Assembly: GCF_011038655.2 (NCBI RefSeq)
Contig: NZ_CP064954.1
Location: 1,922,001 to 1,986,000, forward strand
Source: Corynebacterium lizhenjunii
Lineage (GTDB): Bacteria > Actinomycetota > Actinomycetes > Mycobacteriales > Mycobacteriaceae
DNA: 64,000 bases
Reading direction: 5' to 3'
Every line of letters starts with the position of its first letter. Position 1 is the first letter of the stretch. This document shows positions 44,658 through 54,003 of the stretch, piece after piece. The notes under the pieces were generated by a model. The model saw only the letters and a list, made by a program, of their open reading frames with translations, did no database searches and had not been told where the DNA came from. Position numbers and translations under genes: made by a program.

Positions 44658-45713
44658 TTAGCGGGCCTCGACGCGGCGGATGGCCTCTGCCGCGACCTTC
44701 TCCTGGATGCCCATGTCCAGCTCGGAGGTAAAGCCCACGCACGAGCAGTTAATCTCGCCCAGGACGTAGGTGTCCTCACCGTTGTCGCCGTCTGCCAGCA
44801 TGAAGTCAGCGGTCCAGATCAGCGGCACGTTGTCGGTATCGCCCAACTTTTCGGCGATCACCGGACGAGCAGCTGCGAACATCTCCAGCAGCTCCGGCCA
44901 GGCTTCCGGCTTGTCATAGGTGTACTTCGCACCGGAGAACAAGGTGGCGGAGAAGTTATCCCCGCCCGCAGCAGGCTTCTTGTGGACGATAAACACCGGC
45001 TCGTCGCCCACGAGCAGGATGCGGATTTCGCCCTCGACGATGCGCGGCATGAAGCGCATATCCACCAGCATGCCGTTATCACCGATGATGTACTGGTCGC
45101 AGAAGTCCATGAACTCACCCAGGGTGTAATCATGGGTCTGGTTATCCACGGCCTCGGTGCACTTCAGCGCGGTATCAAGGGGCAGGGCGGTGCCGGGGGT
45201 TACGGAGCTTGCCAGGGCGGCATCGGCAAGCCGTACGCGCCAAATGCCCTCGCCCGTGGAGCCACGGTTTTGCTTCAGCACGCGCTCACCATAAGACAAG
45301 GTGGTGGGGAAGGTGTTGTGGAAGTCCTCGACCTCATAGTAGGCGGCGGTGTCTTCCGGAACCAGGTCCGTGTCATTGAGCTTGACCAGGGCGTCCTTGG
45401 CGCCATAGGCCATCATGTCAGCCGGAGTGGACATGCCCACCAGACCAGAATCGGCCAGCTTGGTCAACAGTTCAAAGTAGCCCTTCTCCCCGCCCGGAAT
45501 GTTGCCGGGGTTAACACGGGAGATGTAGGCGTCGAAGTTCTCCGAGACCTTGGTGAAGATGTCTGCGGCGTTATCCGGATGGTAGTAGATGACCTCGGAA
45601 TGCCAGCCAGCATCCTTGATGGCGTTGACAATCGGCATGGTGTCCTTACGGTGGCCGTCAGCCCCCTTGTCGGAACCGCCCTCAACTTCGAAGACAACAA
45701 TTGCTTTGTGCAT
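44658..45713 (-). CDS. Cj0069-family protein (ATP-grasp-like)
   Basis: 351 residues beginning MHKAIVVFEVEGGSDKGADG, with KLNDTDLVPED, LKQNRGSTGEGIWRVRLAD (a glycine-rich loop like the ATP-grasp flap), MRFMPRIVEGEIRILLVGDE, and a C-terminal EINCSCVGFTSELDMG. I recognise this as the Cj0069 family, predicted ATP-grasp ligases of unknown substrate. GAAAGG before the ATG at 45713; upstream extensions look non-coding. Divergent from the rhodanese gene. Confidence 0.8.
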   Translation of the reverse strand: MHKAIVVFEVEGGSDKGADGHRKDTMPIVNAIKDAGWHSEVIYYHPDNAADIFTKVSENFDAYISRVNPGNIPGGEKGYFELLTKLADSGLVGMSTPADMMAYGAKDALVKLNDTDLVPEDTAAYYEVEDFHNTFPTTLSYGERVLKQNRGSTGEGIWRVRLADAALASSVTPGTALPLDTALKCTEAVDNQTHDYTLGEFMDFCDQYIIGDNGMLVDMRFMPRIVEGEIRILLVGDEPVFIVHKKPAAGGDNFSATLFSGAKYTYDKPEAWPELLEMFAAARPVIAEKLGDTDNVPLIWTADFMLADGDNGEDTYVLGEINCSCVGFTSELDMGIQEKVAAEAIRRVEAR

Positions 45714-45994
45714 AAGCTCGAAAGCCTTTCTATGTGACGTAGTGGTCATGTGTTGGTTATATGGACTGTGTGCCACTTAAAAAATAGCTGAAAACCCGTG
45801 CCCGCGGGGGGTGAGTTAGACGCCATTAGCTGCGCGCATGCCCCCTGCCTGCACACTTGTTATAACCAGGGTCGGATGGTGTATCGAATGCCACATAATC
45901 CCACCCCTAAACGGGGAGCGCGGTAAGGTGAAAGGCACGCAAATTTTAGCCAAAAGTACTACTGATATTTTCTAGAAAGGCCCCTGACAAGCCG

Positions 45995-46855
45995 ATGATT
46001 ATTGCTGACCCACACCCCAGCTTCCAAGAGTATGCCCACCCGCAACGCATAGTCTCCGCGCCCTGGCTTTCTGCCCGCCTGGGCGTTAATGGACTGCGCG
46101 TGATTGAGGTCGATGAAGACGCCCTACTCTACGATATTGGCCACATCCCCACCGCCACCCGAATCAACTTCCACACGGAGCTGCTAGACCAACGCACGCG
46201 TGATGTGGTGGGCCCGGAGGATTTTGCGCAGCTCATGCGCTCCAAGGGCATTAATCGGGACGATACCGTGGTGCTCTATGGCGATAAAAACAACTGGTGG
46301 GCCGCCTACGCGCTGTGGGTTTTTGAACTCTACGGCCACCCGGATGTACGCCTGTTAGACGGTGGGCGCGACGCCTGGATGTCCGAAGAGCGTGATACGT
46401 CCTATTCCGTGCCGGAGTACCCGCACAGCGACTATCCCCTGTGCCCGCGAGAAGAGTCCGGTCTGCGTGTCTTTGTCGACGGCCTTGATGGCCACACCCT
46501 GGTAGATACCCGCTCCCCGGAGGAATACCGGGGCGAGCCCACCTCCACGTCTGCCGCCGGCGATTCTGACTACGGCACCACCATCCGCCACGGGCATATT
46601 CCGGGCGCGGTCAATATCCCTTGGTCGGTCGCCGTCTTCCCCAATAGCACTTTCCGCGCGCGGGCGGACCTGGACGCCGCGTACACGCAGCTAGACCCCA
46701 CCGCGCCCACCGTTTTGTACTCCCACCTGGGGGCGCAAGCGGCCCACACATGGTTTGTGCTGAAATTCCTGCTCGGCTTTGAGCGGGTGGCCAATTATGA
46801 CGGCTCCTGGGCGGAGTGGGGCAACATGGTCCGCATGCCCATCGAGAGAGGCTAG
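45995..46855 (+). CDS. sseA: Rhodanese-type sulfurtransferase homologue without catalytic Cys
   Basis: 286 residues in two rhodanese domains: YDIGHIPTATRINFHTELLD, DTVVLYGDKNNWWAAYALWV (inactive N-terminal domain), then LVDTRSPEEYRGEPTSTSA, HIPGAVNIPWS and VLYSHLGAQAAHTWFVLKFL. Homologues such as SseA have YCRIGERSSHTWF at the last site; here the catalytic Cys is Ser243 (codon TCC at 46721) and the basic CRIGERS loop is changed. The protein therefore cannot form the usual persulfide. Its position in front of accBC is typical of corynebacteria and suggests a structural or regulatory role. Confidence 0.88.
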   Translation: MIIADPHPSFQEYAHPQRIVSAPWLSARLGVNGLRVIEVDEDALLYDIGHIPTATRINFHTELLDQRTRDVVGPEDFAQLMRSKGINRDDTVVLYGDKNNWWAAYALWVFELYGHPDVRLLDGGRDAWMSEERDTSYSVPEYPHSDYPLCPREESGLRVFVDGLDGHTLVDTRSPEEYRGEPTSTSAAGDSDYGTTIRHGHIPGAVNIPWSVAVFPNSTFRARADLDAAYTQLDPTAPTVLYSHLGAQAAHTWFVLKFLLGFERVANYDGSWAEWGNMVRMPIERG

Positions 46856-46900
46856 TAAGAGGCTAGTGCGCGACTAGCAGGAGGCTAGTGCGCGGCTAGC
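46846..46900. repeat. Tandem repeat at the 3' end of the rhodanese gene
   Basis: GAGGCTAGTGCGCG[AG]CTAGC occurs at 46859-46878 and 46881-46900, and its first half overlaps the stop region of the gene (GAGAGGCTAGTAA). The copies seem to derive from duplication of the gene tail. Confidence 0.8.
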
Positions 46901-46962
46901 CCGAGGTTTACGCCCTGCTGGTACGTGGCTTGCGAGCAGCTCTCCCTCCGGCGCCCGCGCGT

Positions 46963-46996
46963 CGCCCCCATCTTCGCAGGTGGGGGCGTTTCTGTT
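46963..46996 (+). terminator. Terminator between rhodanese gene and accBC
   Basis: Perfect 8-bp stem CGCCCCCA/TGGGGGCG with a 10-base loop followed by TTTCTGTT. Confidence 0.85.
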
Positions 46997-47084
46997 AGAC
47001 TCTTTGCTAACCTGACGGATTCCTCACGTTTTTCTGTGCGACAATAGTCGGAGCAAACCCATACAAGGAAGGTTTCAACTGACC

Positions 47085-48857
47085 GTGACTGTAGACATCA
47101 AGAAGATCACCAAGGTGCTCATCGCCAACCGCGGCGAGATTGCCGTTCGCGTTATTCGCGCAGCCCGCGACGCCGGCATTGCCTCCGTTGCCGTCTATGC
47201 GGAGCCCGATGCCGACGCCCCCTTCGTCTCCCTGGCGGACGAGGCCTTTGCCTTGGGCGGCCAGACCTCCGCGGAGTCTTACTTGGACACCGCCAAAATC
47301 CTGGATGCCGCCGCGAAGTCCGGCGCCAACGCCATCCACCCCGGTTACGGTTTCTTGTCTGAGAACGCTGATTTCGCTCAGGCTGTCATCGACGCTGGCC
47401 TGATCTGGATTGGCCCCTCCCCGGAGGCTATTGCCCAACTGGGTGACAAGGTCACCGCCCGCCACATTGCAGAGCGTGCCGATGCCCCCATGGCCCCAGG
47501 CACCAAGGACCCGGTTGCCGATGCCGCTGAAGTGGAGGTGTTTGCCGATACCCACGGTTTGCCCATCGCCATCAAGGCCGCCTTTGGCGGCGGTGGCCGT
47601 GGCATGAAGGTCGCTTACGAGCGCTCGGAGGTGGCGGAGCTCTTTGAGTCCGCTACCCGTGAGGCAATCGCGGCCTTTGGTCGTGGCGAGTGCTTTGTGG
47701 AGCGCTACCTGGACAAGGCCCGCCACGTGGAGGCGCAGGTACTGGCGGACCAGCACGGCAACGTGGTGGTCATGGGCACGCGTGACTGCTCTCTGCAGCG
47801 TCGCTTCCAGAAGCTGGTGGAAGAAGCCCCGGCGCCATTTTTGACCGAGGAGCAGCGGGAGACCATTCACTCTTCCGCAAAGCGAATTTGCCAGGAGGCT
47901 GGCTACCACGGCGCAGGTACCGTGGAATACCTGGTGGGCTCCGATGGGCTGATTTCCTTCCTGGAGGTCAATACCCGCCTGCAGGTGGAACACCCCGTTA
48001 CAGAGGAAACCACCGGGGTGGACCTGGTACGCCAACAGTTCCTGATTGCTGAGGGCCACCCGCTGTCCATTACCGAAGACCCAACCCCGCGTGGTCACGC
48101 CATCGAATTCCGCATCAACGGTGAGGACGCCGCCGCTGGGTTTATCCCTGCCCCGGGCACCATTGTCACCTATGCGGAACCGGCGGGCCCGGGCGTGCGC
48201 GTGGACTCCGGCGTGCGCGAAGGCACCGTTATTGGCGGGCAGTTTGACTCCATGCTGGCCAAGCTCATCGTGTGGGGCGAAGACCGCGACCAGGCGCTGG
48301 CGCGTGCCCGCCGCGCCTTGGCCGAGTACAAGGTCACGGGCCTGCCCACGGTTATCCCCTTCCACCAGGCGATGGTGGAAGACCCGGCCTTTACCGGCAC
48401 CGGGGAATCCTTCGCGGTCTATACCAAGTGGATTGAGGAGGCCTGGGCCAACGGCTTGCCGCCCTACGTGGACCCGGACGAAGCCGAAGCTGAGGCCGCT
48501 GACCCGGCACAGAAGTTTGTGGTGGAAATCGGTGGGCGTCGCGTGGAGGTTGCGCTGCCCTCCAACCTGCTCATGGGTGGAGTTAACGCCGTACGCAAGC
48601 GTGCCAAGAAGCGCCGTGGCGGCGGGACTAAGGCGGCGGTGTCTGGCGATGCCATCGTGGCCCCCATGCAGGGCACCGTCATCAAGGTCAATGTCTCCGA
48701 GGACCAGGAAGTCGCCGAGGGCGACGTAGTGGTAATCCTGGAGGCCATGAAGATGGAGAACCCTGTTAAGGCCCACAAGTCCGGCAAAGTCACCGGATTA
48801 AAGGTCGAGGCCGGGGCCCAGATCAACAAGGGCGAGCCCATCTTGGAGATCAAGTAG
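47085..48857 (+). CDS. accBC: Acyl-CoA carboxylase alpha subunit (biotin carboxylase-BCCP fusion)
   Basis: 590 residues. Biotin carboxylase domain ([46 protein letters not shown]) followed by a linker and a biotinyl domain with EAMKMENP near the C-terminus. Biotinylated by BirA, it provides carboxybiotin for all AccD subunits in malonyl-CoA and mycolic precursor synthesis. GTG start with AAGGAAGG upstream. Monocistronic between two hairpins, convergent with pyc. Equivalent to mycobacterial AccA3. Confidence 0.96.
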   Translation: MTVDIKKITKVLIANRGEIAVRVIRAARDAGIASVAVYAEPDADAPFVSLADEAFALGGQTSAESYLDTAKILDAAAKSGANAIHPGYGFLSENADFAQAVIDAGLIWIGPSPEAIAQLGDKVTARHIAERADAPMAPGTKDPVADAAEVEVFADTHGLPIAIKAAFGGGGRGMKVAYERSEVAELFESATREAIAAFGRGECFVERYLDKARHVEAQVLADQHGNVVVMGTRDCSLQRRFQKLVEEAPAPFLTEEQRETIHSSAKRICQEAGYHGAGTVEYLVGSDGLISFLEVNTRLQVEHPVTEETTGVDLVRQQFLIAEGHPLSITEDPTPRGHAIEFRINGEDAAAGFIPAPGTIVTYAEPAGPGVRVDSGVREGTVIGGQFDSMLAKLIVWGEDRDQALARARRALAEYKVTGLPTVIPFHQAMVEDPAFTGTGESFAVYTKWIEEAWANGLPPYVDPDEAEAEAADPAQKFVVEIGGRRVEVALPSNLLMGGVNAVRKRAKKRRGGGTKAAVSGDAIVAPMQGTVIKVNVSEDQEVAEGDVVVILEAMKMENPVKAHKSGKVTGLKVEAGAQINKGEPILEIK

Positions 48858-48871
48858 CCCGAGACAAAACT

Positions 48872-48906
48872 GACCCGTTCCCGCTGCGATGCGCCGGGAA
48901 CGGGTC
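48872..48906. terminator. Bidirectional hairpin between convergent accBC and pyc
   Basis: Perfect 11-bp stem GACCCGTTCCC/GGGAACGGGTC with a 13-base loop, preceded by ACAAAACT on the plus strand, so the minus-strand copy is followed by AGTTTTGT. A second hairpin lies at 48931-48968 (GGTGCCCTCCGGGC / GCCCGGAAGGCACC, one mismatch) just behind the pyc stop. Confidence 0.75.
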
Positions 48907-48983
48907 ATGTGCGTCTAGAGAGCGGCCTGGGGTGCCCTCCGGGCTACCGAAAGCGCCCGGAAGGCACCTAAACGCCGACGGAG

Positions 48984-51900
48984 TTACTTGATGACGACGA
49001 TCAAGTCCCCGCCTTCGACCTTGGTGGCCTGGCCGATGGCCACGCGCTCCACCACGCCGTCCTTGGTGGCAGAGATGGAGGCTTCCATCTTCATCGCCTC
49101 GATAACGGCCACCTGGTCGCCTGCCTTGACCGCAGCGCCCGGTTCCACGGTGGCATTAACCACGCCGGCAAACGGGGCGGCCACGTGGCCCTCATTAGAC
49201 GGGTCGGCCTTCTCCACGGTGGCAACGGTGGACTCAACGTTGGTGTCGCGGACCTTCATCGGGCGAATCTGGCCATTGACGTTGAGCACCACGTTGCGCA
49301 TGCCCTTTTCATCCGGCTCACCCAATGCGTCCAGGCGCAGGGTAATCGGCTTGAGTTGGGCGCGGTCATTAGAGCCCTCTGGGAAGTAGTGGACAATGTA
49401 CTCATTGCCCTCTTCCAGGCCGTAAAGGAAGACAGTGTCCGTGAGTGCCTCGGTGTTGCCGAACTGACGACGGAACTCGTTGAACTCCTCGAACTGCTTC
49501 GGGAACAGCAGGCGGTTCAAGGCGTCGCGGCGCTCCTCCGAGTTCTCGGAAGTCAAGTGCGCCTGCTCTTCGGCGGGGACTTCCTTAACAGTGACATCAC
49601 CCGGGGCGCGGCCTTCCAGCACGCGATCACGCAGCGGCGGCCACCCACCCGGAGGCGTACCCAGCTCGCCACGCAGGAAGGCGATGACGGAATCCGGGAT
49701 GTCGTACTTGGTGGGGTTGGCCTCGAAGTCGGCGGGGTCTACCCCTGCGCCCACCAGGTGCAGGGCCAAATCACCGACCACCTTCGACGAGGGCGTGACC
49801 TTGGTAGGCCGGCCCAGCATCTCATTGACGGCTGCGTAGTTGTCCTCGATAACCTCGAAGCGGTCCGCCAGGCCCAAAGCACTGGCCTGTGCGCGCAGGT
49901 TGGACAGCTGCCCGCCCGGAATCTCGTGCTTGTACACGCGGCCCGTGGGGCCTGGGATGCCGTTTTCAAACGGACGGTAGAGCTGACGCACGGCCTCCCA
50001 GTAGGGCTCCAGATCGGAGACTGCCTGCAGGTCAATTCCGGTATCCCGCGAGGAATTAGAGAACGCGGAAATGATCGCCGACAGGGAAGGCTGGGAGGTG
50101 GTGCCTGCCAGTGGGGCGGAGGCGCCATCGACAATGTCTGCCCCGGACAGTGCGGCGGCATAGTAGGTAGCCAGCTGGCCACCTGCGGTGTCGTGGGTGT
50201 GGACGTGAACCGGCAGGTCAAATTCCTTGCGCAGGGCCATCACCAGCTTGGAGGCAGACTCCGGGCGCAGCAGGCCGGCCATATCCTTGATAGCCAGGAT
50301 GTGCGCGCCGGTGCCCACGATCTCCTCAGCGAGCTTGAGGTAGTAGTCCAGCGTGTAGAGCTTCTCCCCCGGCGAGCACATGTCGCCGGAATACGCCATG
50401 GCCACCTCAGCCACGGTGTTACCGGTCTCAAGGACGGCATCGATAGCGGGACGCATTTGGCTGACATCATTAAGGGCATCGAAGATGCGGAAGATGTCCA
50501 CGCCCGACTTCGCAGCCTCCTGGACAAAGGCATGGCACACCGAGTCCGGGTAAGGCGTGTAACCCACGGTGTTACGCCCACGCAGCAACATCTGGATGTT
50601 CTGGTTCGGCATCGCCTCACGCAGCAGGTCCAGGCGTACCCACGGATCCTCCTTGAGGAAGCGCATGGCGACATCGTAGGTAGCCCCACCCCACGCCTCC
50701 ACGGAGAACAACTGCGGGGTCAGGCGGGCCACGGCCTCGGCAGCAGAGACCAAAGCCGTACCGCGCACGCGGGTGGCCAGCAAGGACTGGTGGGCATCAC
50801 GGAAGGTGGTGTCCGTGACCGCAAGTGCGGACTGGTTGCGGATCTTCTCCGCCCAAGCCTTCGGGCCCAGCTCGCGCAGGTCATCACGGGAACCGCGCGG
50901 AACCTCGGAATTGCGGTCGAACTCGGGCAGCTTATCAAACGGGCGCAGCGTGGTCGGGCGGGTGCCGTTGGGCTTATTCACCGTGACATCAGCGATGTAC
51001 TGGATGATCCGGCCGGACTCATCCACCGCTGGCGGGGCCTTGAGCAGGTCCGGGTGGTCGGCGATAAAACCGGTGTCCACGCGGGTAGAGGTGAAGTCCG
51101 GCTCTCGCAGCAGCGCGCGCAGGAAGCCAATGTTGGTGGCCACGCCGGAGACGGTGAACTCATTGAGCGCGCGCTGGGCACGGGCCACTGCTTGCTCAAA
51201 GTTCACGCCACGGCAGGTCATCTTCACCAACAGCGAGTCAAAGTTCGGGGAGATCTCCGCACCCACAGAGGTCGCACCGTCCAAACGCACGCCAGCGCCA
51301 CCCGGCGAACGGTAAGCGGTCAGCGTGCCGGTATCCGGGCGGAAGCCGTTGTTCGGGTCTTCGGTAGTGATGCGGCACTGCAAGGCAGCACCCGTGATGG
51401 TGATGTCCTCCTGACGCAATCCCAGCTGCTCCAGGGTGGCACCGGCTGCGATGTCAATCTGGGATTTCACAATATCCACGCCGGTGATTTCCTCAGTGAC
51501 GGTGTGTTCCACCTGCACGCGGGGGTTCATCTCAATAAAGACGTGGTTGCCGCGCTCATCCACCAGGAACTCCACAGTGCCCGCGCCGGAGTAGTTGATG
51601 TGCTGGCAGAACTTCACCGCATCTGCACAGATCTGGTCGCGTAGCTGCGGATCCAGGCTAGGCGCCGGGGCGATCTCCACGACCTTCTGGTGGCGGCGCT
51701 GCACGGAGCAGTCACGCTCAAAGAGGTGAATGACGTTGCCCTGGCCATCGCCGAGAATCTGCACCTCGATGTGCTGCGGCTTGATCACCGCAGTCTCCAG
51801 GTAGACGTGGGCGTCGCCGAAGGCGGCCTCGGCCTCACGGGAGGCCTCCGCACACTTAGCCTTCAACTCTGCTTCATTTTCGATAAAACGCATGCCGCGC

Positions 51901-52415
51901 CCGCCACCACCGGCAACGGCTTTGACAAAGACCGGGAATTGGAAGTCCTTGGCGTACTCCGCCAGCTGCTCCGGATCCGTGGACGGCTCAGAGTCCTGCA
52001 GCGTGGGCAGGCCGGCCTCCCGGGCGGCGGTGACTGCCGCAGCCTTGTCACCGGTCAGATCCAGGGTCTCTGGGGAGGGACCAATGAAGGTGATGCCGTT
52101 GTCCGCACAGGCACGGGCAAGGTCTGCGCGCTCGGAGAGGAACCCGTAGCCCGGGTAGATGGCGTCAGCCCCGGACTTTTTGGCGGCGCGAATGACCTCA
52201 TCAATATCCAAGTACGCCTTCACAGGGGCACCCTCGGTGCCGATACGCACGGCTTCATCCGCAAATGCGCGGTGGAAGGAGTTGCGGTCTTCGCGGGGAT
52301 AGATGGCCACGGTCTTGGCGCCGGTTTCGAAGGCGGCGCGGAAAGCACGCACCGCGATCTCCCCGCGGTTGGCGACAAGCACCTTGTTGAATGACGGAAG
52401 CGCTGTAGCAGACAC
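48984..52415 (-). CDS. pyc: Pyruvate carboxylase
   Basis: 1143 residues: biotin carboxylase (1-460; [45 protein letters not shown]), carboxyltransferase (540-850; TDTTFRDAHQSLLATRVRG, metal ligands in HVHTHDTAGGQ) and the C-terminal biotinyl domain (EAMKMEASI). Converts pyruvate to oxaloacetate to refill the TCA cycle; in corynebacteria it supports amino-acid synthesis. Preceded by four 13-bp repeats in its leader. ATG start 52415 with GAAAGGAAA upstream. Confidence 0.97.
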   Translation of the reverse strand: MSATALPSFNKVLVANRGEIAVRAFRAAFETGAKTVAIYPREDRNSFHRAFADEAVRIGTEGAPVKAYLDIDEVIRAAKKSGADAIYPGYGFLSERADLARACADNGITFIGPSPETLDLTGDKAAAVTAAREAGLPTLQDSEPSTDPEQLAEYAKDFQFPVFVKAVAGGGGRGMRFIENEAELKAKCAEASREAEAAFGDAHVYLETAVIKPQHIEVQILGDGQGNVIHLFERDCSVQRRHQKVVEIAPAPSLDPQLRDQICADAVKFCQHINYSGAGTVEFLVDERGNHVFIEMNPRVQVEHTVTEEITGVDIVKSQIDIAAGATLEQLGLRQEDITITGAALQCRITTEDPNNGFRPDTGTLTAYRSPGGAGVRLDGATSVGAEISPNFDSLLVKMTCRGVNFEQAVARAQRALNEFTVSGVATNIGFLRALLREPDFTSTRVDTGFIADHPDLLKAPPAVDESGRIIQYIADVTVNKPNGTRPTTLRPFDKLPEFDRNSEVPRGSRDDLRELGPKAWAEKIRNQSALAVTDTTFRDAHQSLLATRVRGTALVSAAEAVARLTPQLFSVEAWGGATYDVAMRFLKEDPWVRLDLLREAMPNQNIQMLLRGRNTVGYTPYPDSVCHAFVQEAAKSGVDIFRIFDALNDVSQMRPAIDAVLETGNTVAEVAMAYSGDMCSPGEKLYTLDYYLKLAEEIVGTGAHILAIKDMAGLLRPESASKLVMALRKEFDLPVHVHTHDTAGGQLATYYAAALSGADIVDGASAPLAGTTSQPSLSAIISAFSNSSRDTGIDLQAVSDLEPYWEAVRQLYRPFENGIPGPTGRVYKHEIPGGQLSNLRAQASALGLADRFEVIEDNYAAVNEMLGRPTKVTPSSKVVGDLALHLVGAGVDPADFEANPTKYDIPDSVIAFLRGELGTPPGGWPPLRDRVLEGRAPGDVTVKEVPAEEQAHLTSENSEERRDALNRLLFPKQFEEFNEFRRQFGNTEALTDTVFLYGLEEGNEYIVHYFPEGSNDRAQLKPITLRLDALGEPDEKGMRNVVLNVNGQIRPMKVRDTNVESTVATVEKADPSNEGHVAAPFAGVVNATVEPGAAVKAGDQVAVIEAMKMEASISATKDGVVERVAIGQATKVEGGDLIVVIK

Positions 52416-52444
52416 TGCTGTTGTTTCCTTTCGGACGAAGTAGC

Positions 52445-52496
52445 TTAGGCGAAGGACTTAGGCGAGTGACCTAGCCGAAGGACCTAGCCGAATATG
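52445..52496. repeat. Four 13-bp tandem repeats upstream of pyc
   Basis: Units at 52445, 52458, 52471 and 52484: TTAGGCGAAGGAC, TTAGGCGAGTGAC, CTAGCCGAAGGAC, CTAGCCGAATATG. They begin 30 bp before the pyc start (minus strand), so probably in the pyc leader or promoter. Confidence 0.8.
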
Positions 52497-52559
52497 GGAT
52501 GTCCACATCTCAGAGTAATGCGGACCGAGTCTCTATGCGAACACATAGAAAACGCCCCC

Positions 52560-52593
52560 AAGCCGGTGCCCAACGTCAGCTAGGCACCGGCTT
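52560..52593 (-). terminator. Terminator of the prpDBC operon
   Basis: Perfect 11-bp stem AAGCCGGTGCC/GGCACCGGCTT with a 12-base loop, followed on the minus strand by GGGGGCGTTTTCT. It lies about 120 bp behind the prpC stop and before the pyc promoter region. Confidence 0.75.
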
Positions 52594-52712
52594 GTGGTGG
52601 CTGTGGTGTGTACCATCGCTCCCTCGGCGACAACGACGTCAGCGTCGAGGACGGCTTCAGCGTCCGCGCCGGCGTGGGCCGGGTGAGGGAGCAGATGGCT
52701 TAACCCCATGGC

Positions 52713-53864
52713 TTAGAACTGCTTGGGCGGTACGGAACGCTGCGGCACACCGTTGTACGCAGACAGCGGGCGGATTAGCGAGTTGGACTCGTTTTGCTCC
52801 ACAATGTGCGCGGTCCAGCCGGTGATACGAGCCATCACGAAGATCGGGGTGAAGAACTCGATGTCGAAGCCAAGGATGTGGTAAGCCGGGCCAGCTGGGA
52901 AGTCCAGGTTCGGCTGGATCTTGATGGAGGTGTTTTCGTACATGGTCTTCGCCATGACTTCGTACATCTCCACCCACTGCTCCTGGCCGTGGTCCTTAGC
53001 CAACTCGCGGAACGCAGCTTCCATGGTGGGAACGCGGGAGTCGCCGTTCTTGTAGACGCGGTGACCAAAGCCCATGACCAATTCCTTGTTCTTGAGCTTG
53101 TTCAGGGTCCACTCTTCTGCCTTGGCAGGGTCTCCAACTTCGATGAAGTTGTGCATCACAGCCTCGTTGGCGCCACCGTGGAGCGGGCCCTTCAGCGCAC
53201 CGATAGCACCGACGACTGCGGAGTAGGTGTCCGACATGGTGGAGGTGATCACGCGAGCTGCGAAGGTGGAGGCGTTGAAGGAGTGCTCCGCGTAGAGAAT
53301 CAGGGACTTATCAAAAGCCTCGATGTCGGAGCGGGAGTTGGCCGGGGAGCCTTCCTCGTCGCCGAAGACCATCCACAGGAAGTTCTCCGCGAAACCCTTC
53401 TTGCGGGAGGGCTCGATGTAGCCCTCGCCGCGGCGGCGGCGGATGTCCAAGGCCACCACGGTGGGCAGCTTGGCCATCAGTTCCAGTGCGGTGCGGCGGA
53501 TGTGCTCGGAGTCCTTGGTGTAGGCGTCCGGGTCCTGGGAGCCAATGAAGGACACAGCGGTGCGCAGCACGTCCATCGGGTGGCAGGACTTGGGCATGGA
53601 GGTGATGAGGTCGATGAGGTGACGGTCCAGATGGCGCAGAGCCTTCTCGCGGGCGGAGAAGCGGATGAGCTCCTCCTGGCTGGGCAGTTCGCCGTTCCAC
53701 AGCAGGTAGGCCACTTCCTCGAAGGAGCAGTAGCGGGCCAGTTCCTGGACGGGGTAGCCGCGGTAGGTCAGGGAGTTGGTCTCCGGGACCACCTTGGACA
53801 CAGCGGTCTCATCGACCACGACGCCATACAGGCCCTTGCGGATTTCTGGGGTGTTCTCAGACAT
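52713..53864 (-). CDS. prpC: 2-Methylcitrate synthase
   Basis: 383 residues. Condenses propionyl-CoA with oxaloacetate to 2-methylcitrate. Citrate synthase-fold motifs: NSLTYRGYPVQELARYCSFE, HSFNASTFAARVITST, GPLHGGANEAVM (catalytic His), VMGFGHRVYKNGDSR (His) and the late Asp in LDFPAGPAYHILG. The ATG at 53864 follows AGAGGAGAA; longer in-frame extension upstream covers the prpB end and is not real. Last gene of prpDBC; 139-bp gap with hairpins separates it from prpB. Confidence 0.95.
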   Translation of the reverse strand: MSENTPEIRKGLYGVVVDETAVSKVVPETNSLTYRGYPVQELARYCSFEEVAYLLWNGELPSQEELIRFSAREKALRHLDRHLIDLITSMPKSCHPMDVLRTAVSFIGSQDPDAYTKDSEHIRRTALELMAKLPTVVALDIRRRRGEGYIEPSRKKGFAENFLWMVFGDEEGSPANSRSDIEAFDKSLILYAEHSFNASTFAARVITSTMSDTYSAVVGAIGALKGPLHGGANEAVMHNFIEVGDPAKAEEWTLNKLKNKELVMGFGHRVYKNGDSRVPTMEAAFRELAKDHGQEQWVEMYEVMAKTMYENTSIKIQPNLDFPAGPAYHILGFDIEFFTPIFVMARITGWTAHIVEQNESNSLIRPLSAYNGVPQRSVPPKQF

Positions 53865-53910
53865 GTTGTTTCTCCTCTTATCTTGGAAAAGTAGATGTGC
53901 TTTTACTTGG

Positions 53911-53994
53911 GGGCCGGTTGTCCGGCCCGAGGGTTGTGCTGGGGTGCGCAGCGCACGACTGCGCACGTTGAGCGTGCACGGTGCGCCGTGCACG
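53911..53994. repeat. Hairpin-rich gap between prpB and prpC
   Basis: Three nearby inverted repeats: GGGCCGG/CCGGCCC around TTGT (53911-53928); GTGCGC-A-GCGCAC (53944-53956); and CGTGCACGG/CCGTGCACG around TGCG (53973-53994). They would fold in the mRNA between the two genes and may shield the prpDB part or alter prpC expression. Confidence 0.8.
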
Positions 53995-54003
53995 GCCCCA
54001 GAC

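Noticed and set aside
47007..48776. A 589-codon open frame antisense to accBC
   Set aside because: accBC on plus carries all biotin carboxylase and BCCP motifs; the antisense translation is rich in Gly/His/Arg without a recognisable domain.
49185..51644. An 819-codon open frame antisense to pyc
   Set aside because: pyc is full length with all motifs on the minus strand. The opposite frame has no motif, and long antisense frames are common in high-GC genes.
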